A stretch of DNA of 64,000 nucleotides, from positions 62,001 to 126,000 of the forward strand of contig JBBRYS010000006.1 of NCBI GenBank assembly GCA_038237475.1, written 5' to 3'. This stretch comes from JAOAPY01 sp038237475. Its GTDB lineage: Bacteria > Acidobacteriota > Blastocatellia > Pyrinomonadales > Pyrinomonadaceae. Positions within the stretch are counted from its first letter, which is position 1; the number at the start of each line of letters is the position of its first letter. The notes beneath the pieces were generated by a model. It was not told the DNA's origin and did not search any database. It saw only the letters and a list, made by a program, of their open reading frames with translations. Made by a program: the position numbers and the translations under genes. Below, piece by piece: positions 51,495-60,975 of this stretch.

Positions 51495-54400
51495 TTAGAA
51501 ACTAAGTTTCAAGCCGAACTGGAACTGCCGCGGATCGAACGACGCGGTGGGACGGCTGTAGTAGCGGCCGTTGCTTGCGCGTTGATGGAAGGCATTGACG
51601 TCATCAAAGAACGGCGACACCGAGCCTTCGTTAAAGCGATTGAAGAGATTGAATCCCTCTGCAATCAACTCGATCTTCACACGTTCGTTCCATCGGATTG
51701 ATCGCGACAGTCGCATGTCGAGAGACATGAAACGGTGCGTGACGCCTGAATTACGTCCCAACGAACCGGAAGTAAATGGCGCCGGGACGGTCAACGTGCC
51801 ATCCGAGCTCACGTTGGGGCGATCAGTCTGGCTGGACTGGTCGTTGTTCGTGTCCTGATTGGTCAGGATATTAAAGGGTCGTCCGGATGAGACTTCAACA
51901 ATTGGGGCAACGGTGAAGTCGGCCAGGAACTTATGCAGGCCGTCGCCTGAGCGCCAATCGCTGGGCGAAGTGACAACGCCGCTAAATACAAACCGGTGCC
52001 GCTGATCAAACAACGCGTCAGCACGCTCTGCGCGGAAGTTGCGGTTGTCCTGGGGCAGCAACAACGTCTGCAGATCTGATGAGTCGTCAATTGAGTGCGA
52101 CCAGGTGTACGACGCCAGGAATTGATAGTTGTGCGAGAAGCGTTTCTTGATGTCGATATTCAAAGCGTTGTAGTTTGAGTTGCCATCAGAAACCTGCGCA
52201 TTGACTGAGCCAAACGGCGAAACTACTCCGGGAGTGCGCAACGAACCTATCATGGCTCCGTTGAGCGTCGCCGGTGTAACCAACCCACCGGACAAGGCCT
52301 GGGCCAGGAAATAATTTGGCGCGCTCGGCCGGAAGAAGTTCGCCACGCCCGCATTGACAATCCGATTACTGAGATTTGCCAGCGGCGCAGTCACCATGCC
52401 CGGCACGATAATCGCGAAAGTCTGACCCGCAGTCGCATACGGCGCAGCCCCCGCGGGCGTTGCCTGTGTGTAGCACAGCAGCGGCACACCACCCGGGCAG
52501 GGTGTCCCAGTAGTCGGGATAGAGAAAGCGACCGCTTCAGTCGTGTTGTTCGGATTGCGACCGGCGAAGCGCGCGAAGTTTGCCATCTGCAGATCGATGC
52601 GCGGCGCGTTTATGTCAAGCGGATGTGGCAGATGATGTGCGCCCACAAACAGGTAGTTGGCGGAGATCGTCATATCCTTTGTCAACTGCCGTTCGATGGA
52701 AAGACTTCCCTGATTTGCGTAGGCGTATTCAAAGTCTTTGCTGACATGAAGCGTAAATGGCAGCACTGGTCCAAACCCCGGGAAGGTTTGATCGTTGAAG
52801 CGCTGGCGGCCGGCCTGATACTGGGCAGTGCTGGCTGCACCCGGGGTGCAGTTGACTCCCGGAACAGCGCCGGGGAAGTTACAGACAACCACCGTGCCCT
52901 GGAACACCTGAACGGCGTTAAGCAAAGCTGTGGGTGTGGGACTGCCAGGAATCAAAATTCCCTGCTGCTGTTGCACTGCATCAGCAATGTCTGAGTTGAA
53001 AGCAATTGCCAGCAGTGGATGGTCATAAAAAACTCCAAACGCGCCGCGCACTACGGTCTTCGCGTTGTTGTTGATGTCCCAGGCAAAGCCGACGCGTGGC
53101 GCCCAGTTATTCTTGTCGCGTGGTACCCCTTGCCGCACGTTCAGTGCGTCCTGAGCCGCCAAAATATCCGAGGCGGAAAGGGTAATTCCCGACAATGGGT
53201 CTCGCAACCCGACAGTTGGGATTAGATCAGTGAGCTCGATGTCGTATCGCACTCCATAATTTAACGTCAGATTTTGTCTAACCTTCCAGGAGTCCTGGGC
53301 AAAGAAGGCAAACGGTCTGTTCTTCAAGCGGCTGACAGGATCGCCAAAGCCCTGAATAAAATTCGCTGGGAAACCAAGACCGTATTGTTGGACCGGCGTA
53401 AAATCAGGCGCCCCAGCAAATGCCGAATTCAAAGTAGTGGCAGACAAACCACCAAAGTTGAAGAGGCCGGCGAAATTCAATTCAAAGGTCGCGCTGGGAA
53501 TCCTTACAAACGCCGCATCGCCACCGAACTTCAAGTTGTGATTACCGGCAATCACACTAAGACTATCGGTGTATTCATAACGGGTCTCAGTGCGAATAAC
53601 AGGCGAGAAAAGTTCGCGTCCAATAAACGCCGCTCCGGAAATGTTGAAAGCAACTGCATTCGGATTCTGAGAACGGAAGGTCGCGCGCCGCTCGCCGAAA
53701 TTGAAGCGCGCTTCATTAACCATCCTGCTTGAAAGCGTCGACGTAAGCGTGGTCACGAATGAATAGTCTTTCAAGCCCTGGATGCCGGTGCGGGAAAAAT
53801 CATTTTGTCCAAGCGATTGATTTTGTGACTCAACCTGAATGCCCGTGATGGTGCTCGGATTGTAGCCAAAGCGCATCGAGAGTTGATGGTTTTTGTTGAT
53901 CAAGTGATCGATACGAATGGAGTTAAAAGTTGTCCGATCGGTGATGGGGAATATCGTCTGCAGGCTCTGGAGAGGACGAAAAGCAATAAATTGTCCGTTG
54001 GCGTTAGCGGTCGAAACCGGCACTGGTGCACCCGACAGGATAAAGCGAGAGCCAATGGCGCCGGGTAAAATCGGGCTAATGGCGGGACAGACGCTGCCGT
54101 CGTTGGGGCTGCTCAGAGGATTGGTTCCAGCCAGACCTGTGGAGCCGCCACTTGAGGCAAAAAAGGCATAGGCCCTGGCCGCACAGACCGCAGCGCCACC
54201 CACTGCCAATAAGCCATTAATGTAGCCGGCTTGCGCAGGCGTAATGTTATTAAACGTGCGCGCCACGGGATTCAGTCCCGGCACCACCGGTATGGTGACC
54301 GATCCGTTCAGGCCGCGACTAACATTACTAGTGAAAAAACCTGATTCGTCTCGCTTGCGTCTTTCAAAAGCAAAGAAAAAGAAAGTGCGGTCCTTATCAA

Positions 54401-55301
54401 ATGGACCACCAAGTGTGACTCCGTACTGGCTGCGTCTGAAGGGTGGTTTAGCTATCGGCGCAAACGGGTTACGTGCCTGAAAATCCTTGTCACGCAGGAA
54501 CCCGAAGACATTCCCGCGGATTTGATTGGTACCGCTCTTGGTGACTACGTTGACGACACCACCGGCTGAACGGCCAAACTCCGGTGCGAAAGAGTTGGTG
54601 ACAACCTGAAATTCCTGAACGGCTTCCTGGGAGACCGTTGACCGGGAAGCATTAACTGAATTGTCGGTATTATCGGCTCCGTCAACCTGAACCAGGTTCG
54701 AGCGGCCGCGCTGCCCGCCAAAATTCAGACCGGTAGTGGGAGCTGGTCCAATCGGCCGGCCGTTATCACGGCCTACGGTAGAAGTAGTAAGTGCAAATGA
54801 CAGGTAGTTGCGTTCGTTGATCGGCAGATTCTCAATCCGCTGCTGATCGACTGTCGTGGCTACCGCCGTCCTCGATGTTTCGACGAGCTCCGTAGTCGCG
54901 CCGGAGATGGTAACTACTGCGTCGATCGAACCGGGCTCAAGCTTCACATCCAGATCGGCACGCTGTCCGATAGTCAGCTTTACGCCGGGCAACAACGCCT
55001 TCTTAAAGCTTTGCGCCTCAAACGTTACGTCATAGGCACCCGGTGTCAAATTTACGAGCTGATAGTAGCCTGCGTCGTTCGTAGTGGTGGTACGCGACAG
55101 GTTCGTGGCCGGGTTTCGAGCCGTGACAGCGGCACTGGCAATGACTGCTCCCTGTTGATCCCGCACGTAGCCACGCAAGTCGGCAGCGTCCGACTGCGAT
55201 TGGGCCAAAGCCACGCTGCCACCAAAACTGGCTATTGCCAGTAGCACGAGGACCCGTAATGAGGACTTAAGGCAATATATCGAAGAAGCAAACATCGTCA
55301 T
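51495..55301 (-). CDS. TonB-dependent receptor, Oar-like with N-terminal carboxypeptidase-regulatory domain
   Basis: 1268 residues. A signal peptide (LRVLVLLAIASFGGSVALAQ) precedes a CarboxypepD_reg domain (LRGYVRDQQGAVIASAAVTA, YYQLVNLTPGAYDVTFEA). Then come the plug (INERNYLSFALTTSTVGRDN, VNVVTKSGTNQIRGNVFGFL) and a long beta-barrel ending in FDPRQFQFGLKLSF, the outer-membrane terminal aromatic signature. Acidobacteriota carry many such proteins, thought to import large or unusual substrates using TonB energy. The substrate cannot be read. A terminator follows. Confidence 0.93.
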   Translation of the reverse strand: MTMFASSIYCLKSSLRVLVLLAIASFGGSVALAQSQSDAADLRGYVRDQQGAVIASAAVTARNPATNLSRTTTTNDAGYYQLVNLTPGAYDVTFEAQSFKKALLPGVKLTIGQRADLDVKLEPGSIDAVVTISGATTELVETSRTAVATTVDQQRIENLPINERNYLSFALTTSTVGRDNGRPIGPAPTTGLNFGGQRGRSNLVQVDGADNTDNSVNASRSTVSQEAVQEFQVVTNSFAPEFGRSAGGVVNVVTKSGTNQIRGNVFGFLRDKDFQARNPFAPIAKPPFRRSQYGVTLGGPFDKDRTFFFFAFERRKRDESGFFTSNVSRGLNGSVTIPVVPGLNPVARTFNNITPAQAGYINGLLAVGGAAVCAARAYAFFASSGGSTGLAGTNPLSSPNDGSVCPAISPILPGAIGSRFILSGAPVPVSTANANGQFIAFRPLQSLQTIFPITDRTTFNSIRIDHLINKNHQLSMRFGYNPSTITGIQVESQNQSLGQNDFSRTGIQGLKDYSFVTTLTSTLSSRMVNEARFNFGERRATFRSQNPNAVAFNISGAAFIGRELFSPVIRTETRYEYTDSLSVIAGNHNLKFGGDAAFVRIPSATFELNFAGLFNFGGLSATTLNSAFAGAPDFTPVQQYGLGFPANFIQGFGDPVSRLKNRPFAFFAQDSWKVRQNLTLNYGVRYDIELTDLIPTVGLRDPLSGITLSASDILAAQDALNVRQGVPRDKNNWAPRVGFAWDINNNAKTVVRGAFGVFYDHPLLAIAFNSDIADAVQQQQGILIPGSPTPTALLNAVQVFQGTVVVCNFPGAVPGVNCTPGAASTAQYQAGRQRFNDQTFPGFGPVLPFTLHVSKDFEYAYANQGSLSIERQLTKDMTISANYLFVGAHHLPHPLDINAPRIDLQMANFARFAGRNPNNTTEAVAFSIPTTGTPCPGGVPLLCYTQATPAGAAPYATAGQTFAIIVPGMVTAPLANLSNRIVNAGVANFFRPSAPNYFLAQALSGGLVTPATLNGAMIGSLRTPGVVSPFGSVNAQVSDGNSNYNALNIDIKKRFSHNYQFLASYTWSHSIDDSSDLQTLLLPQDNRNFRAERADALFDQRHRFVFSGVVTSPSDWRSGDGLHKFLADFTVAPIVEVSSGRPFNILTNQDTNNDQSSQTDRPNVSSDGTLTVPAPFTSGSLGRNSGVTHRFMSLDMRLSRSIRWNERVKIELIAEGFNLFNRFNEGSVSPFFDDVNAFHQRASNGRYYSRPTASFDPRQFQFGLKLSF

Positions 55302-55582
55302 TCTCCTTGAACAAAATTAGAGGTAGTTGGCGCTAGCTGTCGCGTGCGATGACCAAATACTAGGCTTGATTGAAAGTACTAAGAAACTGGAATTGCCGTA
55401 AGCAACTTAAATGTCACCTGATGGGAGCGAACTGGCTGTCCTGCGATGAATCTACCACGCGGAGAAAATGCTCTCACGTTCACGTGGAAAAGTCTCAGTA
55501 CTTTTACCGCAAAAGACCAACCGTGGCAAGAGATTATAAGCGTCAGCAGTAGTGGCTATTAATCTAATTTAAGGCGGCGCTG

Positions 55583-56806
55583 TTATCTTGCACCTAATTC
55601 GAGGTCGCTTCTTCCCTGCCGGGTCCGCCTGGCCAAAGCGCGCCGAGCTCGCTCACTGGCGCCTAACAGAGCGATGGCCACGTCGGCGAGCGCCGGGATG
55701 AATGCCGCCCGGCGAAGCAATGCGCAGACTCGCAACCGGGATCCAAACTGTTGCCAGTAACGGTGGGTGTAGTCGGCCTCGAGGCTGTTGTATAAATCAC
55801 CCGGTTGCAAATCGGGAAGATGTCGCAGAATGACGCTCGCAGCCAGCGCTCCACCTTCCAGAGCCATTAACATACCACTGCCGGTGAATGGATCGATAAA
55901 AGCCGCGGCGTCACCTATCGTTAACAATCCCGGAGCAGGAGTTGGCTCACGACGACCAAACTCGCCAAGCGCAACAGCGAGCCATTGACCTTCCACTTGC
56001 GCTTCGGCCAGTGACTGAGCCGCCCGCGAATTCTTTGTCACCAATTCCCGCATCGCCCTGGCCGGATCGGCCTGGCAAGCTCGCACGTCTTTAGCGGCAA
56101 CAATAAAACAAAGATTGCTGAGACCATTCTCGACACCACTCAGGCCGCCATAGCCGCCAGGGTAAAAATATATTTCGCAAGTTCCCGGCAGCGTCGAGGC
56201 GTTTCGCAGGTGCGCTTTAAAAGCTACCAGCGATGCTCGACGCCGTGTCCGGGCGCCGGCAGTTCTGCCTAAGTTTACCGCGCCGAGGTGGTGCTCCAGC
56301 GCGCGTGTTCTGCCGGTGGCATCGATGACCAGGGACGCAGTCACTTCGCCGCTGCCGCCCGGCGATTTAATTTCCAAACCGTGAACGCGACCCGCATCGC
56401 TTAACAAACCCGTTGCCTGGGTTTCTTCGAGCACTGTGACTCCGCTTTGGCGGGCCCTTGCCAGCAGTTGTTGATCCATCTCAGCGCGGCTGAGACCAAG
56501 CGCAGACCGCTGCGTGTCGAACCAACTGCTGGGTACATCAACACTGCGTCCACTGCGCGCGTAAAAGACAGTCCGGTGCAAGGCAACTCCACCCGCCGCG
56601 AGCATGCTGTCGATGACGCCCAAACTCTCGAAATGTTTCAGGCACTCAGGTGAAATGAACTCCCCGCAGAGTTTGGCGCGAGGAAATTTCTTTTGTTCGA
56701 CGAGCAGGACCCGCACTCCTGCCATCGCCAGGTGAATTGCCGCACTGCTACCAGCCGGTCCCGCACCAGCTATGATCACGTCGTAACTATCAGAAGTGCC
56801 GTTCAT
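55583..56806 (-). CDS. FAD-dependent oxidoreductase (geranylgeranyl-reductase/halogenase-like)
   Basis: 407 residues with an N-terminal dinucleotide-binding motif (YDVIIAGAGPAGSSAAIHLA), the ARAKLCGEFISPE-type segment FPRAKLCGEFISPECLKHFE, and the second FAD motif LTIGDAAAFIDPFTGSGMLM. No WxWxIP halogenase motif is seen. The family reduces or oxidises prenyl, tetracycline-like or aromatic substrates. It is the last gene of a three-gene unit with a methyltransferase and a ketosynthase, so modification of a polyketide-like product is plausible. Confidence 0.88.
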   Translation of the reverse strand: MNGTSDSYDVIIAGAGPAGSSAAIHLAMAGVRVLLVEQKKFPRAKLCGEFISPECLKHFESLGVIDSMLAAGGVALHRTVFYARSGRSVDVPSSWFDTQRSALGLSRAEMDQQLLARARQSGVTVLEETQATGLLSDAGRVHGLEIKSPGGSGEVTASLVIDATGRTRALEHHLGAVNLGRTAGARTRRRASLVAFKAHLRNASTLPGTCEIYFYPGGYGGLSGVENGLSNLCFIVAAKDVRACQADPARAMRELVTKNSRAAQSLAEAQVEGQWLAVALGEFGRREPTPAPGLLTIGDAAAFIDPFTGSGMLMALEGGALAASVILRHLPDLQPGDLYNSLEADYTHRYWQQFGSRLRVCALLRRAAFIPALADVAIALLGASERARRALARRTRQGRSDLELGAR

Positions 56807-56810
56807 GACG

Positions 56811-57671
56811 TCAATAAGCGCGCGCGCTCAAGTTGGAACGCCTGATCAATCCATCCATCCCGCTGCCAGACGAGGCCACCAGCACCAACCTGAAGGGAAA
56901 GCGGCGCCAGACCCTGGCGTTTTTTAGTCCCGCCGCTTCTGCGAGATGCGCCAGCTCGTTCGGTTTGAAGCTGCGAAGAATTGAAAGCGCACCGTCTTCT
57001 CTAATTAGCCGATTGTGCAGAAACAGATGCCCCACCGTGGTGTAGAGGAAGTACGCGATCGGATGCCGGTGCAAGTCAATGACAAAGATTTTGCGGCGCG
57101 CTACCCGAGCTAATTCCCGCAGAATTGCCTTGACCTGTTCGTCCTGGAAATGATGGGTGAACAATGAACACATTGCATAATCAAAGGCGCCATCTACAAA
57201 AGGCAATTTCAAGGCGTCACCACGTAATGCGATCAAGCCGATCGTTTGATTTGTTCCCTGACTCTCGTGAATAGCGCTCGCCGAACGCTCATTCAATTCC
57301 AATCCCACTAGCTGTGCCGACTTCCCACTGCCGTGGGCCCATTCAGCGATTACTCTCAGGAGTTCTCCGGAGCCGGCGCCCACATCCAAAACTGAAAACA
57401 TGGCCGCGGAGGTGGCCTCAATCTCCCTTAACAGCGAACCGCGCAAAGCACTCGCGTCACCCAGCCACCGATTCACTCGCTGCAGCTCGACAATACACCC
57501 TTCGTACTCAGCAGCGGTGTAGTCCCCTTTGTCGAGATGCTCGAGTTCGGAACTGCGGCGTTGAAAACGAGCGAACATGTCTTTCAGAGTGATGCGAAGA
57601 CTGAACCAAGGTGAGCGCCCTTGTTCACGATCAATAGTGCTCGGCCCGGCCTTTCGACTACAGTTTTTCAA
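56811..57671 (-). CDS. Class I SAM-dependent methyltransferase
   Basis: Up to 286 residues; a TTG at 57671 overlaps the ketosynthase gene by 14 nt, and an ATG at 57578 (MFARFQRRSSELEHLD) is a plausible shorter start. SAM motif I is in FSVLDVGAGSGELLRVIAEW, with ALKLPFVDGAFDYAMCSLFT and RVARRKIFVIDLHRHPIAY following. The region 30-80 (LDKGDYTAAEYEGCIVELQR) is typical of methyltransferases found beside polyketide-type ketosynthases and FAD oxidoreductases. Substrate unknown. The FAD gene follows after 4 nt. Confidence 0.85.
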   Translation of the reverse strand: MKNCSRKAGPSTIDREQGRSPWFSLRITLKDMFARFQRRSSELEHLDKGDYTAAEYEGCIVELQRVNRWLGDASALRGSLLREIEATSAAMFSVLDVGAGSGELLRVIAEWAHGSGKSAQLVGLELNERSASAIHESQGTNQTIGLIALRGDALKLPFVDGAFDYAMCSLFTHHFQDEQVKAILRELARVARRKIFVIDLHRHPIAYFLYTTVGHLFLHNRLIREDGALSILRSFKPNELAHLAEAAGLKNARVWRRFPFRLVLVASSGSGMDGLIRRSNLSARAY

Positions 57672-58923
57672 TTACCAGCGCACTGTTTTTTGAGCCAAAG
57701 CCAATGCAGTTACAAAGTGCGACTTTCACTTCCGCTGCGCGGGCCTGATTGGGAACGTAATCCAAATCACAGACGGGATCCGGTTGGTCCAGATTAATGG
57801 TAGGTGGGATCAGGTTGGTCTGCATCGCACACAGGGCTGCGCCTAATCCGGCTGCACCACTGGCACCCTGTGGATGGCCGATCTGCGATTTAGTGGCGGA
57901 CATGGGAATGCGTGCAGCGTGACTATTAAAAGCCAGTTTCAAGGCACTCGTTTCAATTCTGTCGTTCAGCAGCGTGGAAGTCCCGTGCAGATTTACATAA
58001 TCAACCTCGCCCGGCTTTCGACCCGCATCCGCCAGGGCTAATCCCATCGCCCGCGCCGGCTCGTCGCCTGATTCTTCCAAACGCACCCGGTGATACGCAT
58101 CACAGGTGGCACCATACCCGGTAATCTCCGCATAAATTCGGGCGCCGCGTTTGGCGGCATGTTCAAATTCTTCCAGCAGGTAAATCCATGCGCCCTCACC
58201 CACGACGATGCCTGAACGGTCCAGTGAAAATGGCCGAGAGGCACGCTCCGGCTCATCATTCCATTCGCTGGTAAGCACTGTCATCAAGTTGAATCCCGCC
58301 ATAATGCCCGGGGCGATCGGAGCGTCAACTCCGCCGCTCAACATTACATCCTGACGCCCGAGCGCAATGTGCTGGGCGGCGTAAGCAATCGCATCGGTGG
58401 AGCTCGTACATCCGGTCGAGACCACGTGAGACAAGCCTCGCAGTCCGAATGCCATTGAAAGCTCGCTGGAGAGACCACCATGTGTCGATGATGGAATTGT
58501 ATAGACGCTCGCTTTGTAGACTGGTCCAACATACCAGTACTCATACTGCTGTTCAGTGAAAGCGAGACCACCGCCGCCGGTCCCCAACAGAACGCCGGCA
58601 GCGCGACGCTGCTCCAACGTCAGATCGCTGGTGGGATAGTTAGCATCAGCAAGCGCTTCCCTGGCGGCAGCCAGAGCCAGTGGAACTGTGCGGGGTACAT
58701 GCTTGCGATCTTTCGGGTTGAGTTGCGCTTCCCAATCAAAGCCGCGGACCTGAGCCGCAATCTTGACTGCAGAGTCTGAAACGTCGAATCCTTCAATTCG
58801 TCGGACGCCGCTTTCACCGTTGACCAGGGCCTGCCAGTACGCCTCTCGTCCCAGGCCAATCGGTGTCATACACCCCATGCCCGTGATAACAACGCGCCGG
58901 GGATGTTTGAGGCGGCTCAACAT
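57658..58923 (-). CDS. Beta-ketoacyl-ACP synthase (FabF/KAS II-like)
   Basis: 421 residues with the complete decarboxylating-condensing triad: C172 in VVSTGCTSSTDAIAYAA, H313 in VDYVNLHGTSTLLND and H350 in KSQIGHPQGASGAAG. It starts RRVVITGMGCMTPIGLGREA. KAS II enzymes condense malonyl-ACP with an acyl chain in the cytoplasm. Since it heads a unit with a methyltransferase and an FAD oxidoreductase and no acyl carrier protein gene is adjacent, a specialised lipid or polyketide role is likely instead of housekeeping elongation. Product unknown. Confidence 0.92.
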   Translation of the reverse strand: MLSRLKHPRRVVITGMGCMTPIGLGREAYWQALVNGESGVRRIEGFDVSDSAVKIAAQVRGFDWEAQLNPKDRKHVPRTVPLALAAAREALADANYPTSDLTLEQRRAAGVLLGTGGGGLAFTEQQYEYWYVGPVYKASVYTIPSSTHGGLSSELSMAFGLRGLSHVVSTGCTSSTDAIAYAAQHIALGRQDVMLSGGVDAPIAPGIMAGFNLMTVLTSEWNDEPERASRPFSLDRSGIVVGEGAWIYLLEEFEHAAKRGARIYAEITGYGATCDAYHRVRLEESGDEPARAMGLALADAGRKPGEVDYVNLHGTSTLLNDRIETSALKLAFNSHAARIPMSATKSQIGHPQGASGAAGLGAALCAMQTNLIPPTINLDQPDPVCDLDYVPNQARAAEVKVALCNCIGFGSKNSALVIEKL

Positions 58924-59142
58924 TTAGGATCCTCTCTCTGCCTCTTCAATAGCGTGTATTTCAGTTGGATGAGGTCAGCATACCAGCCTTATTAGAAATC
59001 CGTTAGTTGTGTTAGTTGCCTGAAGAAACGAAAACGTCCGCAGGAGATGTAGAGAGTTCCCAAACGATTGCTTGCGAGGACTCGCAAACCAAATCCTGGG
59101 CTCTCGACGTCTACTGCGGACGTTGCGTCGACTCTTAATTTC

Positions 59143-60276
59143 TTACCCGACTTTTGTGCCGCACTCGTTGCAAAACTTCGTACCGGCAGGCAGCTCAGCC
59201 TGGCAATTGGAACACTTCGCCTTTTCCTGGCTGGACCCGCACTCGCTGCAGAAACGGGCGCCGGGGTGCAGCGCGGACCCGCACTTCACACACGGCGTTG
59301 AAGACGCAGCTACTTCCATTTTCGCACCGCACTCATTGCAAAACTTAGACGAGGACGGAGTAGCAGCCCCGCACTTGTTGCACTTGACCGTGGCACCGCC
59401 GGAAGTTTGTGAGTTCGTGGCATTGTTTATTGCGCCAGCCATGACGTTGCCAACAGCGAAGCCTGCGCCTAGTCCGGCGCCGAGGCCGGCGCCACCCGAC
59501 TGGTTCTGGGCCGCATCACGCATCGCATCAGCCGCCTGGAATTGTGTGTAACGATTTACATCGCCGATCACCCCCATCGAGGTACGCTTGTCCATCGCGG
59601 CCTCGACTTCGGGTGGCAGGGAAATGTTTTCGATTACGAATTTCGTCAAATCGAGCCCGAAGGTCTTGAACTCCTGATCCAGCTTGCTGCGCAGCACCCC
59701 ACCCAGCTCATCGTAGTGCGCGGCCAGATCGAGAGCTGCAATTTTTGACTCAGCCACGGCATCGCTAAAGCCACTTACCAAAGTACGACGCAGCTGACCC
59801 TCAATGTCTTCGGTTTCAAACCGTCCGTTGGTTCCGGCAATTTCCTTGATAAAGGCGCGAGCATCGCTAATCCGAATCGAATAGATACCAAACGCGCGCA
59901 GACGCACCATGCCGAAATCTGTGTCGCGCATCATCACTGGATTTGGCGTTCCCCACTTCAGATCGGTGAACTGTTTTGTGTTAACAAAATACACCTCTGA
60001 TTTGAAAGGCGAAGTGAATCCATGCTTCCACGCGCCCAGCTTGGTAAGGACCGGCGTGTTACCGCCATCGATGGTGTACAACCCCGGAGGAAATACGTCG
60101 GCAATTTGCCCCTGGAAAACGAAAACTGCCGTTTGCGATTCGCGCACCGTTAAGCGCGCGCCATTTTTTATTTCCTGATCGTGCACGGGAAACCGGTAAA
60201 GCATCGTGTTACCCGAGTCGTCGAGCCATTCAATAACCTCGATGAATTGTGTGCGAATCGCGTCAAGTATTCCCAT
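59143..60276 (-). CDS. SPFH-domain protein with C-terminal zinc ribbons (YdjI-like)
   Basis: 377 residues. The N-terminal two thirds are an SPFH/band-7-like domain of the YdjI type (IEVIEWLDDSGNTMLYRFPV, AVFVFQGQIADVFPPGLYTI, LTKFVIENISLPPEVEAAM). A glycine-rich segment (NQSGGAGLGAGLGAGFAVGN) is followed by three CxxC zinc ribbons (CNKCG/CNECG, CVKCG/CSECG, CSNCQ/CNECG). In Bacillus, YdjI recruits a Vipp1/PspA-family partner (YdjG/YdjH system) to the membrane. Stand-alone gene here; a membrane-stress role is inferred from the family. Confidence 0.88.
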   Translation of the reverse strand: MGILDAIRTQFIEVIEWLDDSGNTMLYRFPVHDQEIKNGARLTVRESQTAVFVFQGQIADVFPPGLYTIDGGNTPVLTKLGAWKHGFTSPFKSEVYFVNTKQFTDLKWGTPNPVMMRDTDFGMVRLRAFGIYSIRISDARAFIKEIAGTNGRFETEDIEGQLRRTLVSGFSDAVAESKIAALDLAAHYDELGGVLRSKLDQEFKTFGLDLTKFVIENISLPPEVEAAMDKRTSMGVIGDVNRYTQFQAADAMRDAAQNQSGGAGLGAGLGAGFAVGNVMAGAINNATNSQTSGGATVKCNKCGAATPSSSKFCNECGAKMEVAASSTPCVKCGSALHPGARFCSECGSSQEKAKCSNCQAELPAGTKFCNECGTKVG

Positions 60277-60357
60277 CTTTGTTTCACACTCTCCTTATGT
60301 TTGGCTGAGGCCAGTTGGTCACATTATACGGGCAAAGCGGATCCGATGTTCAAGGTC

Positions 60358-60900
60358 TTATGATCGCTCAAGCGGTTGGCCCCTGAGCTCGGTTGGCGCA
60401 ATTTCGCTCTCTCTATTCGCCAGCCGGTCTCGGCGTCGCCTACGATACCAGAGCGCAATCAGGACCAGGGCGGTAAGGCCGCCGGCAATGTCAATCATGC
60501 TGTCGTAGATCGATGACGTTCGAGACGGAACAAAGCTTTGGTGGTATTCATCGAGGAGAGCGTACAGGCAGATCAGCAAGAGCGCAGCTCCCAGCCAATG
60601 GCGTCGCAGGCCGGCATGGGTGGCGGCGCTGAATGCATAGGCGGCCAGTACGCCCAGCACTGCGTACTCACTAAAATGACCGGACTTGCGCAAGAGAAAG
60701 TGGAAGAACTGAATTCGTTCCTCGGTGATGTGCGGAAAGAACCACCGCAGCAATGGCTGAATCAGCGCGTTGGTATTGGAAGCTGAAAATTCTCCCGTAG
60801 AGGCAAAGAAAATCAGGGCCATCCAAAGCACCAGGGGAACGTAACGCTGCAGGCGACCGCGTTGCACAGGAGACTGGCTCTGCCGATTTTCTTCGTTCAT
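60358..60900 (-). CDS. VanZ-family membrane protein
   Basis: About 180 residues from the ATG at 60900 (GGGCGG upstream). The pattern matches VanZ-like proteins: a first helix with YVPLVLWMALIFFAST, the FFHFLLRKSGHFSEYAVLGV motif, a helix pair, and LLDEYHQSFVPSRTSSIYDS before the last helix. Molecular role unclear; the prototype raises teicoplanin resistance. It lies 75 nt downstream of atpG on the same strand, where atpD would often be found. Confidence 0.9.
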   Translation of the reverse strand: MNEENRQSQSPVQRGRLQRYVPLVLWMALIFFASTGEFSASNTNALIQPLLRWFFPHITEERIQFFHFLLRKSGHFSEYAVLGVLAAYAFSAATHAGLRRHWLGAALLLICLYALLDEYHQSFVPSRTSSIYDSMIDIAGGLTALVLIALWYRRRRRDRLANRESEIAPTELRGQPLERS

Positions 60901-60975
60901 CAAAATCATCCGCCCAGAAAAAATGGGAAGCCGCGCTAGCTGCTTCCCATCATAAATCACTGGACTGCCTGGCCG

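Noticed and set aside
53274..53732. 152-codon plus-strand ORF within the TonB-dependent receptor gene
   Set aside because: Antisense to a continuous receptor reading frame; no coding features of its own.
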